Below the pieces are notes generated by a model, which ran no database searches, was not told where the DNA came from, and saw only the letters and a list, made by a program, of their open reading frames with translations. Shown in pieces: positions 45,634-54,266 of a DNA stretch of 64,000 nucleotides. Location of the stretch: the NCBI RefSeq assembly GCF_031458175.1, contig NZ_JAVDXX010000001.1, positions 1 to 64,000 on the forward strand, written 5' to 3'. Position 1 is the first letter of the stretch. The number at the start of each line of letters is the position of its first letter. The DNA is from Pseudoglutamicibacter albus (lineage in GTDB: Bacteria; Actinomycetota; Actinomycetes; Actinomycetales; Micrococcaceae). Both the position numbers and the translations under genes were made by a program.

Positions 45634-45666
45634 TGGGCCTCAGCATCGATAAGGTGCTGAGGCCCA
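45634..45666 (+). terminator. Hairpin terminator
   Basis: TGGGCCTCAGCA pairs with TGCTGAGGCCCA (12 bp) over a 9-nt loop, followed by CCGTTCGTTT. It lies 21 bp after the stop of the membrane protein gene. Confidence 0.7.
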
Positions 45667-45825
45667 CCGTTCGTTTAACGGCGCCGTTCGTTTAAATGCA
45701 CCGCTGTAACCGCTCCGTTCGAGCTGTTGTGTGGCCGGCATCGGACGTGTTTTTAACCGCTTCGCTCAATCTGGCGGAGTTCGGCTGAGGTTTTGCGCGA
45801 GTTCTCGCGTAATGTGTGAGGCACA

Positions 45826-46164
45826 ATGATTTTCAAGGCTGTCGGCAGTTCTCGTCCCTATCCAGATCACGGGTACAACACGTCCCGTGACTGGGCAGGC
45901 GTGTCTCCGCGGCAGGTTCGCTTGGCGGACCTGATCACAACCAAAGACACGCTGGACCTCACCCAGTTGCTGAGTGAGGACTCGACGTTCTTCGGGGACC
46001 TCTTCCCGCACGTCATCAAATACAGAGGTGAAATGTACCTCGAGGATGGCCTGCATCGTGCGCTACGCACGGCGCTGTATCGCCGCGAAGTCATGCACGC
46101 TCGTGTACTGGACCTGGATGCCTTGAATTCTGGTGGTGCCCAGACGAGGAGGCACGGCGCATGA
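45826..46164 (+). CDS. Small ParB-fold-like protein (family labelled VapB antitoxin)
   Basis: A 112-residue protein. RQVRLADLITTKDTLDLTQLL and FPHVIKYRGEMYLEDGLHRALRTALYRREVMHARVL resemble ParB/sulfiredoxin-fold domains. In those, a V-x-L-x-L strand precedes and an E-D-G-x-H-R motif forms the nucleotide pocket. Databases often name this actinobacterial family a VapB antitoxin, but no PIN-domain toxin lies near. GAGG lies before the ATG. ATGA overlap with the LytR_C gene downstream implies a shared role in the cell envelope or regulation. Confidence 0.78.
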   Translation: MIFKAVGSSRPYPDHGYNTSRDWAGVSPRQVRLADLITTKDTLDLTQLLSEDSTFFGDLFPHVIKYRGEMYLEDGLHRALRTALYRREVMHARVLDLDALNSGGAQTRRHGA

Positions 46165-46847
46165 GCGTCAAGAACTCTGACTCGATGCCCGCCTCCACAC
46201 CGCCAGAAGATCACGACGCAGAAACCCGCAACACAGACGAGCACAGCACGGGCGAGCGCAACATCGGCGAGGACCGGGTGGTGGCTTCTGAACCGTTGCC
46301 GCTGTTGATCACGGAACAAGACCAGGTGGTAGCTAAACGGGCGCGCGCCTGGGTTATGGCTGGCCTGATTGCGCTCAGTGTTGCCGGTGCCACGTTGGGG
46401 TATGTGTGGTGGCAACGTGGAACGTGGTCACCGGATTTCCGTGCACCGAACCCCGCGGTTGTGTGCCCGGTATGGTCTCTGACGCCAGCGGAGCCACGTG
46501 AGGTCACGTTGAATGTTTTCAACGCTTCACAGCGCGAAGGCATCGCGACCGATGCGGCGAATCACCTGCGTGAGCGCGGCTTTGACGTCAAGACGGTCCG
46601 TAACGCGACGCTGGATCCCGAAACCGCGGAGTCCGTCGCGATGATTTATGCAGGCCCGGAAGATACCGGGAAGGCCCTGGCCGTGCAGAAGCAGATCCCG
46701 GGATCCCAGGTCGTGTTACAGCCGGACCGGACTAACGGGATTCTGGATCTCGCGTTGGGTGTCAAATACAAGGGTGTTGCCTCGGTCGAGAAGATCCGTC
46801 ACGGCAACGGGATGCTCAACTGCACCAAGCCGTGGTTCGAACGCTGA
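46161..46847 (+). CDS. LytR C-terminal domain membrane protein
   Basis: A 228-residue protein. The acidic polar N-terminus is followed by one transmembrane helix (about residues 65-85, WVMAGLIALSVAGATLGYVWW). An extracellular LytR_C domain follows, with EVTLNVFNASQREGIATDAANHLRERGFDVKTV and a closing strand. These stand-alone LytR_C proteins accompany cell-wall glycopolymer ligases, but no LCP catalytic domain is present here. The 4-base overlap with the preceding gene suggests co-translation. Confidence 0.87.
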   Translation: MSVKNSDSMPASTPPEDHDAETRNTDEHSTGERNIGEDRVVASEPLPLLITEQDQVVAKRARAWVMAGLIALSVAGATLGYVWWQRGTWSPDFRAPNPAVVCPVWSLTPAEPREVTLNVFNASQREGIATDAANHLRERGFDVKTVRNATLDPETAESVAMIYAGPEDTGKALAVQKQIPGSQVVLQPDRTNGILDLALGVKYKGVASVEKIRHGNGMLNCTKPWFER

Positions 46848-47009
46848 ACCATGAACCCCTTCTTATTCACCCTGGCGGTCGGTTGCTCCTCGGTTCGTCA
46901 TAATTCATATACGATTTATTGTGATCCGGCGCACGGGGACTACGATGACGGCAACGGCCTCTACCGGCCAGTAACTTTCGGCCCGTGAATCATGTAAGGG
47001 GATTCAGCG

Positions 47010-48350
47010 ATGCCTAACGCCGCAGTACGCGCCAATCGGACTCGTGTTGCTTTTGCGACGCTCGTGGGAACCACTGTTGAGTGGTATGACTTCTTTATTT
47101 ATGCCAACGCTGTTGCGCTCGTGTTCGCGCACCAGTTCTTTGCCCCGCTAGGCGATACGGGTGCGCAGCTGGTTGCTTTCGCATCGGTCGGTTTGTCTTT
47201 CTTGTTCCGGCCGCTTGGTGCGTTCCTTGCTGGCCACTATGGCGATAAGCTGGGGCGGCGCAAGATGCTCGTGATCACGTTGCTGTTGATGGGTGGCGCG
47301 ACCACGGCGATCGGTTTGATCCCAACCTATGCCGCGATCGGTGTCACGGCTCCGCTGCTGCTGTTGGCGATGCGCATTCTGCAGGGTATTTCCGCAGGTG
47401 GTGAATGGGGCGGCGCCGTCCTGATGGCGGTCGAACACGCTGGCCGTGAACGTCGCGGTCTTGCAGGTGCAGTCCCGCAGCTGGGTGTCCCGCTGGGTAT
47501 GTTGCTGGCTTCGGGCACGATGGCGCTCATGACGGGCGTGATCGCCCCGACTGAAGAGGCGTTCAACTCGTGGGGTTGGCGTGTCCCGTTCCTGCTGTCC
47601 TTCCTGTTGGTGTTCTTGGGCTACTGGGTCCGCCGTTCGGTTGATGAGTCGCCTGTGTTCCAGGAGATCGCTGAACGTAAGGAGCAGATCCACATGCCGT
47701 TGGTTCAGTTGTTCAAGAAGTACTGGTACCTCGTGGTTTTGGGTGCGCTCGTGTTCGCGGGTAACAACGCCTCCGGCTACATGACTACTGGCGGGTTCAT
47801 CACCAACTACACAACCAAGTCGCTGGGCATGAACCCTACGGATGTGCTACTCGCGGTGACGGCGGGTTCGTTCTTCTGGTTCGTGTTCACGCTCCTTTCG
47901 GGTTTTATGGCTGACGCGATCGGGCGTGTGCGCACCTACCAGATCGGGTTCATCATTCTGGGTATCTCTGTGTTCTTGGTGTTCCCGATGATTTCGACGA
48001 AGTCGCTGGGGATGCTCTACCTCGCGCTGTTGCTGTTCTCGGTTGGTTTGGGCCTCACGTATGGCCCGCAGTCGGCCCTGTATTCGGAGATGTTCCCGGC
48101 TTCGGTCCGGTTCTCGGGTGTCTCGGTTTCGTACGCGATCGGTGCGATCATCGGTGGCGCGTTCTCCCCGATGATCGCGAAGGCGATCTTCGATGCGACC
48201 GGCTCCACGGAAATGATTTCGCTGTACCTGTTGATCTTTGTGGTGATCGCTTTGGTTGCGGTCTCGTTGATCCGTGATCGTAAGGGTATTGACCTCTCGA
48301 TTAGCAACGAGGCCGAGCAGGCTCACGGTGCTCTGGTTTTCCATAAATAG
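47010..48350 (+). CDS. MFS transporter, metabolite:H+ symporter (MHS) family
   Basis: 446 residues with about 12 hydrophobic segments. GTTVEWYDFFIYANAVALVF, RPLGAFLAGHYGDKLGRRK, RILQGISAGGEWGGAVLMAVEHA and TYGPQSALYSEMFPASVRFSGVSVSYAIG are family hallmarks. Unlike the protein at 6037, the central loop is short, as is usual. The substrate is unknown. AGGGGA lies 8 nt before ATG 47010. Downstream genes encode nucleoside-related uptake, but a hairpin-free 170-bp gap separates them. Confidence 0.9.
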   Translation: MPNAAVRANRTRVAFATLVGTTVEWYDFFIYANAVALVFAHQFFAPLGDTGAQLVAFASVGLSFLFRPLGAFLAGHYGDKLGRRKMLVITLLLMGGATTAIGLIPTYAAIGVTAPLLLLAMRILQGISAGGEWGGAVLMAVEHAGRERRGLAGAVPQLGVPLGMLLASGTMALMTGVIAPTEEAFNSWGWRVPFLLSFLLVFLGYWVRRSVDESPVFQEIAERKEQIHMPLVQLFKKYWYLVVLGALVFAGNNASGYMTTGGFITNYTTKSLGMNPTDVLLAVTAGSFFWFVFTLLSGFMADAIGRVRTYQIGFIILGISVFLVFPMISTKSLGMLYLALLLFSVGLGLTYGPQSALYSEMFPASVRFSGVSVSYAIGAIIGGAFSPMIAKAIFDATGSTEMISLYLLIFVVIALVAVSLIRDRKGIDLSISNEAEQAHGALVFHK

Positions 48351-48520
48351 AATTGCTGACTAGGATCCGTCACTAGGAGGCATCGTGGGACATTCGGCGG
48401 TAAGGATTGTTGCATCGGCGCTTCCCGCGTAACTTAGTGAGTCAGGGGCCCTAGGTAAACGGGGCCTAACTGAAAGGGAACTACGAGCGTGATGCGACGC
48501 AGTTGGAGCGAGGTCATCTG

Positions 48521-49189
48521 ATGCCCGCTATGCAAAAGTTCGCTGCACATGGCAGCAAGTATGGGCAGCTGACGCTGTTCATGGTCCCGTTGGGGATCGC
48601 GATCAACTTCATTGCTGGGCAGATTGTTCTTCTGCTCAAGCTGCCTGTGTATATGGATGCGATTGGAACCATCCTGGTGGGTGCGGTGTGTGGCCCGCTG
48701 CCGGGTGCCTTGGTTGGTTTGCTGACCAACCTGATCAATGCGATCACGTTGCCGACGCTGGTGCCGTACGCGATCGTTTCGGTGCTGATCGGTTTGGTCG
48801 CCGGTTGGCTTTCCCGTGTCGGCTGGTTCCGTAACGTGTTTCATGTGACGTTCGCTGCGTTCATTTTCGCGCTCATCGGTGGTTTCATCGGTTCGCTCAT
48901 CACCATCTGGGTTTTCGGTGGCTTGTCCGCCTCCGGTGTTGGCTGGGTGACCGGTATTCTCCGATCGCTTGGCGTGGGTGAAACCGCGGCTGTGTTCTTG
49001 GCCTCGATGCCGCTGGACTTCATCGACAAGGTCCCGTCTGCGTTCATCGCGTGGCTGATTATTCTGCGGATGCCTACCCGTGTGCTGGTCAAGCTGCCGC
49101 TGGGAGACAGGTATTTGAAGCCGCAAAAGACTCACGATGCGCTGGCTGATGAACAGAAGCATCCGGGCGAATTGACGTTGGGTCGGTGA
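48521..49189 (+). CDS. ECF transporter S (substrate-binding) component
   Basis: A 222-residue integral membrane protein with about six helices. It carries the small-xxx-small pattern of S components, beginning LTLFMVPLGIAINFIAGQIVLLLKLPVYMDAIGTILVGAVCGPLPGALVGLLTNLINAI. The sequence does not match thiamine, biotin, riboflavin, folate or cobalt types that I can recognise. GAGG precedes ATG 48521. It is the first gene of an S-T-A1-A2-hydrolase run and overlaps the T gene by 4 bases. By neighbourhood it may bind a nucleoside or nucleobase. The leader (48351-48520) has some GC-rich pairing but I could not identify a riboswitch. Confidence 0.85.
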   Translation: MPAMQKFAAHGSKYGQLTLFMVPLGIAINFIAGQIVLLLKLPVYMDAIGTILVGAVCGPLPGALVGLLTNLINAITLPTLVPYAIVSVLIGLVAGWLSRVGWFRNVFHVTFAAFIFALIGGFIGSLITIWVFGGLSASGVGWVTGILRSLGVGETAAVFLASMPLDFIDKVPSAFIAWLIILRMPTRVLVKLPLGDRYLKPQKTHDALADEQKHPGELTLGR

Positions 49190-50037
49190 TTGGAATGGCT
49201 CAGAAAGCTCAGACTCAAGTCGCGCAGATCGAGGATCTGCGTGCCTACTATGTGGATCGCTATTCCCAGCCGTACCGGCTAGGGAACCCGATCCGGGACT
49301 TGAACCCGCTGGTTCTGTTCGTGTTCCTGTTGGCGATTGCGATTGCTTCAGTCGCGTTGCCGTGGCCTGTTCTGGCGCCCACCATCGGCTGTGTTGTGTT
49401 CGTGGTGATCGCGATTCTTGCTGGCCGCGCTAAACAGTTCATCCCTCTGTATCTCAAGTTGTTCCTCGGAGTGGGGTCGGTCCTGTTTATCCTGCGTGTG
49501 TTCTTGATCGCGCCGGAAGAAGACGCGACCGTCTATTGGAGCTGGGGCGATAACCTGGCGCTGTCTAGCACCTCGATCGCTGCGGCCGCCCGCTTCACGC
49601 TCGTCGTGATGTCTTTGTGCGGCGCTTTGGCGTTGTTCTTCCAGCTGGTCCCAGCTAAGAACCTGATGCTCGCGTTGCAGGGCGTTGGGTTGTCTTCCCG
49701 CTCGACCTACGTTGTGCTCTCTTCCTTCCAGTCGATCACTGATCTTCAGAAGATGTCGAAGGTTGTGGTGGATGCGCAGAAGGCTCGCGGTATTGAGATG
49801 GAGGGCGGTTTCTTCCGCCGCGTTGCAGCGTTCTTCCCGATCATCACCCCGGTGTTCCTCGCGGCGATCGGTCAGACCGAGGAACGTGCGCTCGCTTTGG
49901 ATGCGCGTGCGTTCAACGTTCCAGAGAAACCTTCACAGTTGTCGTTCCTGCCTAAAGTTGGCGTGGGACAGTGGCTACTGGTTTTGGTCTCGTTGGTGAT
50001 TGCTGTGGGCTCCATCGTCCTGGCCGTGGTCCTGTAG
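49186..50037 (+). CDS. ecfT: ECF transporter T component (EcfT)
   Basis: Transmembrane coupling protein of 283 residues. The membrane helices are followed by the two coupling helices with the Ala-Arg-Gly motifs: AQKARGIEMEGG and LDARAFN (Ala-Arg-Ala in the second). These contact the two ATPases. GTG 49186 overlaps the S gene stop; an ATG at 49195 is an alternative. The 35-residue polar N-terminus is a little longer than usual. Confidence 0.9.
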   Translation: MIGMAQKAQTQVAQIEDLRAYYVDRYSQPYRLGNPIRDLNPLVLFVFLLAIAIASVALPWPVLAPTIGCVVFVVIAILAGRAKQFIPLYLKLFLGVGSVLFILRVFLIAPEEDATVYWSWGDNLALSSTSIAAAARFTLVVMSLCGALALFFQLVPAKNLMLALQGVGLSSRSTYVVLSSFQSITDLQKMSKVVVDAQKARGIEMEGGFFRRVAAFFPIITPVFLAAIGQTEERALALDARAFNVPEKPSQLSFLPKVGVGQWLLVLVSLVIAVGSIVLAVVL

Positions 50038-50046
50038 GGGGTTCTT

Positions 50047-50997
50047 GTGAACATTGTTGAGCTGAAGAACGTTTCGTTTTCGTACACGCATCAGCAGGAG
50101 CGCGCGCTGGATGGCGTGAACCTTGAGCTGGCCCCTGGGAAGCTGTATGGCGTGGTGGGCAGCAACGCCGCAGGTAAGTCCACGCTGGCTTCCCTGATGC
50201 GTGGTTTGATCCCGTACTTCCACTCGGGTGATCTGGAAGGTGAGGTCTTCTTGTGGGGCCGCGCGCTTGAAGAGTGGTCGCCTGCAGAGTTGTCTCGCCG
50301 GATCGGTTATGTGTTCCAGAACCCGTTCACGCAGATCTCCGGTGTGCGTGAGACGGTGTTTGAGGAGATCGCTTTCGGTTTGGAGAACCTGGGGCTCACG
50401 CGCGAAGAGATCGTTGATCGCGTGCTGCAGGTCGCTGAGCGGATGGACCTGCTCCCGTTGCTGGAGAAGGATCCTAACGGTTTGTCGGGTGGTCAGCGTC
50501 AGAAGGTCGCGTTCGCTGCGGTGATTGCGATGGACGCTGACTTCATTGTGATCGATGAGCCGACCTCGCAGCTTGACCCGGAATCCTCGGAAGAGGTTTT
50601 CCGGATCATCGCCCAGTTGAAGGAGCGGGGTAAGACGCTGGTTCTGGTTGAACACAAAGTGGACTTGCTCGCCGAATACGCTGATGAGCTGATCGTGATC
50701 GATAAGGGCCGTGTCACGGCCGCTGGTCCTGCGCGTGAAGTGTTTGCTTCGCAACAGCTGGTCGATGCGGATGTTCCGCGCCCGGAGGTCACGCAGCTTG
50801 CGTTCGCGTTGCGTGAGGCCGGTGTTGCTGTTGATCCGTTGCCGATCACGTGCGCGCAGGCGCTGGAGGCGTTCGCTTTCGTTGGTGGCGGCACAGCTAC
50901 TGGTAGCACGGTTGCTGGCGGTGGCGTTGTGAACGGCACCGCGCTGGGTAACAACACGTCTGTTGATGGTGGTTTGAAGGGTGAAGGTGGCAACTGA
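50047..50997 (+). CDS. ecfA1: ECF transporter ATPase A1
   Basis: ABC-type ATPase of 316 residues. Walker A is GSNAAGKST, with Asn-Ala-Ala replacing the usual Gly-x-Gly start. The Q loop is VFQNPFTQ, the signature GLSGGQRQKVAFAAVIAM is canonical, Walker B is FIVIDEPTSQLDP and the switch His is in LVEHKVD. A Gly/Ala/Val-rich C-terminal extension (about residues 270-316) is unusual. GTG start with GGGGG upstream; stop overlaps the next ATG (TGATG). Confidence 0.93.
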   Translation: MNIVELKNVSFSYTHQQERALDGVNLELAPGKLYGVVGSNAAGKSTLASLMRGLIPYFHSGDLEGEVFLWGRALEEWSPAELSRRIGYVFQNPFTQISGVRETVFEEIAFGLENLGLTREEIVDRVLQVAERMDLLPLLEKDPNGLSGGQRQKVAFAAVIAMDADFIVIDEPTSQLDPESSEEVFRIIAQLKERGKTLVLVEHKVDLLAEYADELIVIDKGRVTAAGPAREVFASQQLVDADVPRPEVTQLAFALREAGVAVDPLPITCAQALEAFAFVGGGTATGSTVAGGGVVNGTALGNNTSVDGGLKGEGGN

Positions 50998-51797
50998 TGT
51001 CGATTGAATTGAAGGATGTCGCCTTCGAATATGACGAGCTCTCCCCGGTTCTGGCTGGGTTGAACATGTCGATCGCCGCGGGTGAGCGCGTTGCGATTGT
51101 GGGTCAGAACGGTGCTGGTAAAACCACCACGGTTAAGCTCATGAACGGCCTGCTGAAGCCTACGCGCGGTAGCGTTTTGGTCAACGGCACGGATACGGCG
51201 AAGATGACGAACGCGAAGATGGCGCAGACGGTTGCCTACGTGTTCCAGAACCCGGATGATCAGCTGTTCCAGTCGGACGTGTATTCCGAGCTCGCCTACA
51301 TCCCGAAGTATCTGAAGTGGGGTAAGCAGGACACGGAGCAGCGTCTTGAACGCGCGATCTCGATGACGGGTATCCGCCCGTTCGTTGACGATAACCCGGC
51401 GGACCTGCCGTTCGCGATCAAGAAGTTCGTTGCGATCGCTGCCGTGTTGGTTCCGCGCGTTGATTTCGTGATTCTGGATGAGCCAACCGCGGGCCTTGAC
51501 GGCCGTGGCCTCGAGATCCTGCAACGCATGCTGGACCGGCTGCATGCCGACGGCATCGGGGTCATCACCATCACCCACGACATGCGTTTCGTGGCTGACT
51601 CGTTTGACCGGGTGATCGCGATGGCGCACGGCAAGATCCAAGCGGACGGCACCCCATCGGAGGTTTTCTCCCGCGACGATGTCCTGGCTGAGTGCCGCCT
51701 ACAGCGGCCAACTGCGGCCCGCATCGCACGGGAACTTGGCTTGGGCGATCACTTGGGTATCGAAGAGATCGCAGCCGCTATGACCGCTAAGAAATAG
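50997..51797 (+). CDS. ecfA2: ECF transporter ATPase A2
   Basis: ABC ATPase of 266 residues. Walker A GQNGAGKTT, Q loop VFQNPDDQLF, Walker B FVILDEPTAGLD and switch His in TITHDMRF are intact. The signature motif is degenerate: DLPFAIKKFVAIAAV stands in place of LSGGQ. This gives an asymmetric heterodimer with A1, whose signature is canonical, as in several ECF and exporter pairs. Overlaps the A1 stop codon by one base. Confidence 0.93.
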   Translation: MSIELKDVAFEYDELSPVLAGLNMSIAAGERVAIVGQNGAGKTTTVKLMNGLLKPTRGSVLVNGTDTAKMTNAKMAQTVAYVFQNPDDQLFQSDVYSELAYIPKYLKWGKQDTEQRLERAISMTGIRPFVDDNPADLPFAIKKFVAIAAVLVPRVDFVILDEPTAGLDGRGLEILQRMLDRLHADGIGVITITHDMRFVADSFDRVIAMAHGKIQADGTPSEVFSRDDVLAECRLQRPTAARIARELGLGDHLGIEEIAAAMTAKK

Positions 51798-51881
51798 CCC
51801 CGGTAAGCAATAGACCGAGCAAGCAGTAGCCCTAGCAAGAATTACTCCTAACCTATTGACGGCGTTGAGCTGAGGAGGATC

Positions 51882-52865
51882 ATGTCTACTTTTCCTGTTG
51901 TGATGGATGTTGATACCGGCATCGATGATGCGATGGCGTTGATGTATGCGGTGCGTAACCCGCATATGGATGTGCGTGCGGTGTCCACGGTGGCTGGCAA
52001 TGTGTCGCTCAAGCAGGTTGTTGAGAACACGTTGAAGATCCTGGATCTGATGGGTGCCAGTGACATCCCGGTTGCCGCGGGTGCTGTGGCTCCACTGAAT
52101 TCGCCGGCTCGTGACGCCTCCTACGTGCACGGCGCCGATGGCTTGGGTGGTGTCGAGTTGCCTGCGCCAACGCGTGAGCCTGTGGCTGAGCACGCGGTTG
52201 AGCTGATGCGCCGGACCATCATGGAGTCGGAGCAGAAGGTCACACTGATCGCGTGCGCCCCGCAAACCAACCTCGCGTTGCTGTTGCGGATGCACCCGGA
52301 GGTCACGGAGAACCTTGAACGGATTGTGTTCATGGGTGGTTCCGCGAGCGTGGGTAACGCAACCCCAGTCGCTGAGTTCAACATCTGGCATGACCCTGAG
52401 GCCGCGGACATCGTCGTGAAATCTGGCGTGCCGCTGGTCATGTATGGCCTGGATGTTTTCAACCACGTAGCTATCCCGGACGATGTGGTGGCTGGGTTGA
52501 AGGCCTCTGACCATCCGGTGGCGCGTGCCTTGGGTGGCATCGCGGGCTTCACATACGGCGATGATGAGGATGAACCGCAGGCTTATTCGTTGATCGGTGA
52601 CGCTGGCGCTGTTGTGGCCGCAGTGCATCCGGAGATGTTCGTGTCTTCCGAGCACCGCATCGAGATCTCGTTGGCTGATGAGATCACGCGCGGGCAGACC
52701 GTGGTGGATCAGCGAGCCCAGGTGGGCGAGGACCGCCTGCACGGTAAGAAGATCGACGATATCCCGGTAGCTGAGGTCGTGTTCTCGGCGAAGGATGAGA
52801 TGGAAGTGATCCGCGAATTCCTCGACGTAGTGCTCGAAGGCGAGCTCAAGGAACTCTACTCATAG
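51882..52865 (+). CDS. Nucleoside hydrolase (inosine-uridine preferring family)
   Basis: A 327-residue N-ribohydrolase that splits nucleosides to ribose and base. VVMDVDTGIDDAMALMYAVRNP carries the calcium-binding DxDxxxDD motif of the family. AGNVSLKQVVENTLKILDL, ITLIACAPQTNLALLLR-type segment (VTLIACAPQTN), FMGGSASVGNATPVAEFNIWHDPEAADIV with the Asn-His-Asp block, and the active-site MYGLDVFN are in order. GGAGGA precedes ATG 51882. The 84-bp gap after ecfA2 has no terminator, so it probably belongs to the same operon. Confidence 0.93.
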   Translation: MSTFPVVMDVDTGIDDAMALMYAVRNPHMDVRAVSTVAGNVSLKQVVENTLKILDLMGASDIPVAAGAVAPLNSPARDASYVHGADGLGGVELPAPTREPVAEHAVELMRRTIMESEQKVTLIACAPQTNLALLLRMHPEVTENLERIVFMGGSASVGNATPVAEFNIWHDPEAADIVVKSGVPLVMYGLDVFNHVAIPDDVVAGLKASDHPVARALGGIAGFTYGDDEDEPQAYSLIGDAGAVVAAVHPEMFVSSEHRIEISLADEITRGQTVVDQRAQVGEDRLHGKKIDDIPVAEVVFSAKDEMEVIREFLDVVLEGELKELYS

Positions 52866-52923
52866 ACAGCGGTTCCTAGACAATGGAGCCTAGGCAACGA
52901 GTCTCAGTCCGCGAGCGCTAGTT

Positions 52924-52963
52924 CACTGGCCGGTCAGCTAAGTGGTTAGCTGACCGGCCAGTG
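52924..52963. terminator. Bidirectional hairpin terminator
   Basis: A perfect 18-bp stem (CACTGGCCGGTCAGCTAA with its complement) with a 4-nt loop lies between the convergent hydrolase and coiled-coil protein genes. The T-run is weak. Confidence 0.7.
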
Positions 52964-53014
52964 TGCTGGTTATGTAGTTACTTGGTCGTGCGGAACCCAC
53001 TGGGGTTGCGGAAC

Positions 53015-54175
53015 TTATTTCGATTTCTTTGACCAGGTGCCGCAGCCCATCGAGGTGAAGTAGTCGCCTTCGCGCAGGTCAACGGTGGGGGTGCCCTTAT
53101 CGATGGAGCGGGAGAACTTCACATTCGAATAGCTGGAGTCTGAATAGACCGCGTAGATGCAGCGTTGTTTCACACCGGATTTGGTGCGGTAGGTGCCGGA
53201 TGGGATGTCGTCGCCGACTTTCCAGCGGCCGCTACTGCTTGCCGGGCGGGACGTGATCTTGATGTCTTTGTCGAGCTTCTTGCGATCCTTTTTGAGTTTC
53301 TCTTGGTCCTTCTTGAGCTTCGCGCGATCTTTCTTCAGCTTCCGCTGATCACTTTTCAGCTTGTCGTGTTCTTTTTCTTGGTCTTTCTGTTGCGCGTTGA
53401 GTCCGCTCTCTTCGTCTTCGTAGGACGAGATGGTTTGCTCGAGCTCTTCGCGTTCCTGCTCACCCTTGGCCGCGCGGGAATCAACCTGGGACTTCTCGGA
53501 GGCGAGCTTCAAGTATTCCTCGGAGCGGGTCGGGTCTGGTGCGAGCGCAGTTTTGCTCAAGATCACACCGCCACCGATGCCCAATAGCGCCGCCAGCACA
53601 GTTGCGATCACCATGTTCTTGCTCGGCTTGCCCGACGTGCGGGTTGAGGAAGCCTCTGCCTCCTCTGTTGAGGCGGAGGCCATGAGCCCTGCCGCGGTCA
53701 CGCCGGCGGCAACACTGGTGGCGCGGGCGGCATCGTTATCGTCTTCGTCGCTGAGGTAGTCGTTAGAGGCAGGCGCGGTGACCGCGGCGTAGTTCGCGGT
53801 GTCGAAGGTCGCGGGGGAGTCTGAATACCACATCTCGGAGTCGAGGCCCTGGTATTCGTTGGTCGGCTCTGCCTCATCGAGTGCGGCTTGGCCCTTGAAC
53901 GCGTCTAACGGCAAAGGAGCAGGCGGCGTTGAGTCGGCCGGGGCGGATTCCGTTGGCTCAGAATCAGCGGGCTTGGATGCTGAGTCTTCCGGTGCGGAGT
54001 CCTGGGCGGCGGAATCCTTGTCGACATCGGGTGTGGACCCTGCCGGAGCTTCGGGTGCGGGGTCCTTAGGGGTTGGAGGCAATGCTTGGGTAGCGTCGTC
54101 CTCAGGGCCAGGCGGAGGTGGGAAGGCCGGCTGGTTCGGCTTTGCCGCCTCGTCAGGACGTGAAGAATCAGACAT
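53015..54175 (-). CDS. Membrane-anchored coiled-coil protein with extracellular C-terminal domain
   Basis: A 386-residue protein. The N-terminal 140 residues are Pro/Ala/Ser/Glu-rich and cytoplasmic. One transmembrane helix (about 182-202, MVIATVLAALLGIGGGVILS) follows. Next is a long charged coiled coil with near-periodic KLKKDRAKLKKDQEKLKKDRKKL repeats. The extracellular end has WKVGDDIPSGTYRT, two Cys and MGCGTW, a beta-rich module repeated in many actinobacterial surface proteins. The function is unknown. ATG 54175 was chosen; ATG 54193 is also in frame, and neither has a strong ribosome binding site. Confidence 0.75.
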   Translation of the reverse strand: MSDSSRPDEAAKPNQPAFPPPPGPEDDATQALPPTPKDPAPEAPAGSTPDVDKDSAAQDSAPEDSASKPADSEPTESAPADSTPPAPLPLDAFKGQAALDEAEPTNEYQGLDSEMWYSDSPATFDTANYAAVTAPASNDYLSDEDDNDAARATSVAAGVTAAGLMASASTEEAEASSTRTSGKPSKNMVIATVLAALLGIGGGVILSKTALAPDPTRSEEYLKLASEKSQVDSRAAKGEQEREELEQTISSYEDEESGLNAQQKDQEKEHDKLKSDQRKLKKDRAKLKKDQEKLKKDRKKLDKDIKITSRPASSSGRWKVGDDIPSGTYRTKSGVKQRCIYAVYSDSSYSNVKFSRSIDKGTPTVDLREGDYFTSMGCGTWSKKSK

Positions 54176-54266
54176 TGTTCCATCCACATTCATAACGATG
54201 ACACATTACTAACTCTCCATTGTGGCCTGTTGACAGCGATATTGCATAGCCGGGTAAAGTTCCGGC

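Noticed and set aside
45826-46847. VapBC-type toxin-antitoxin system
   Set aside because: The neighbour is a LytR_C membrane protein with no PIN domain, and the small protein has ParB-like motifs.
50499-51641. Minus-strand open frame of 380 codons
   Set aside because: It is the shadow of the two ECF ATPase genes and shows no family motifs.
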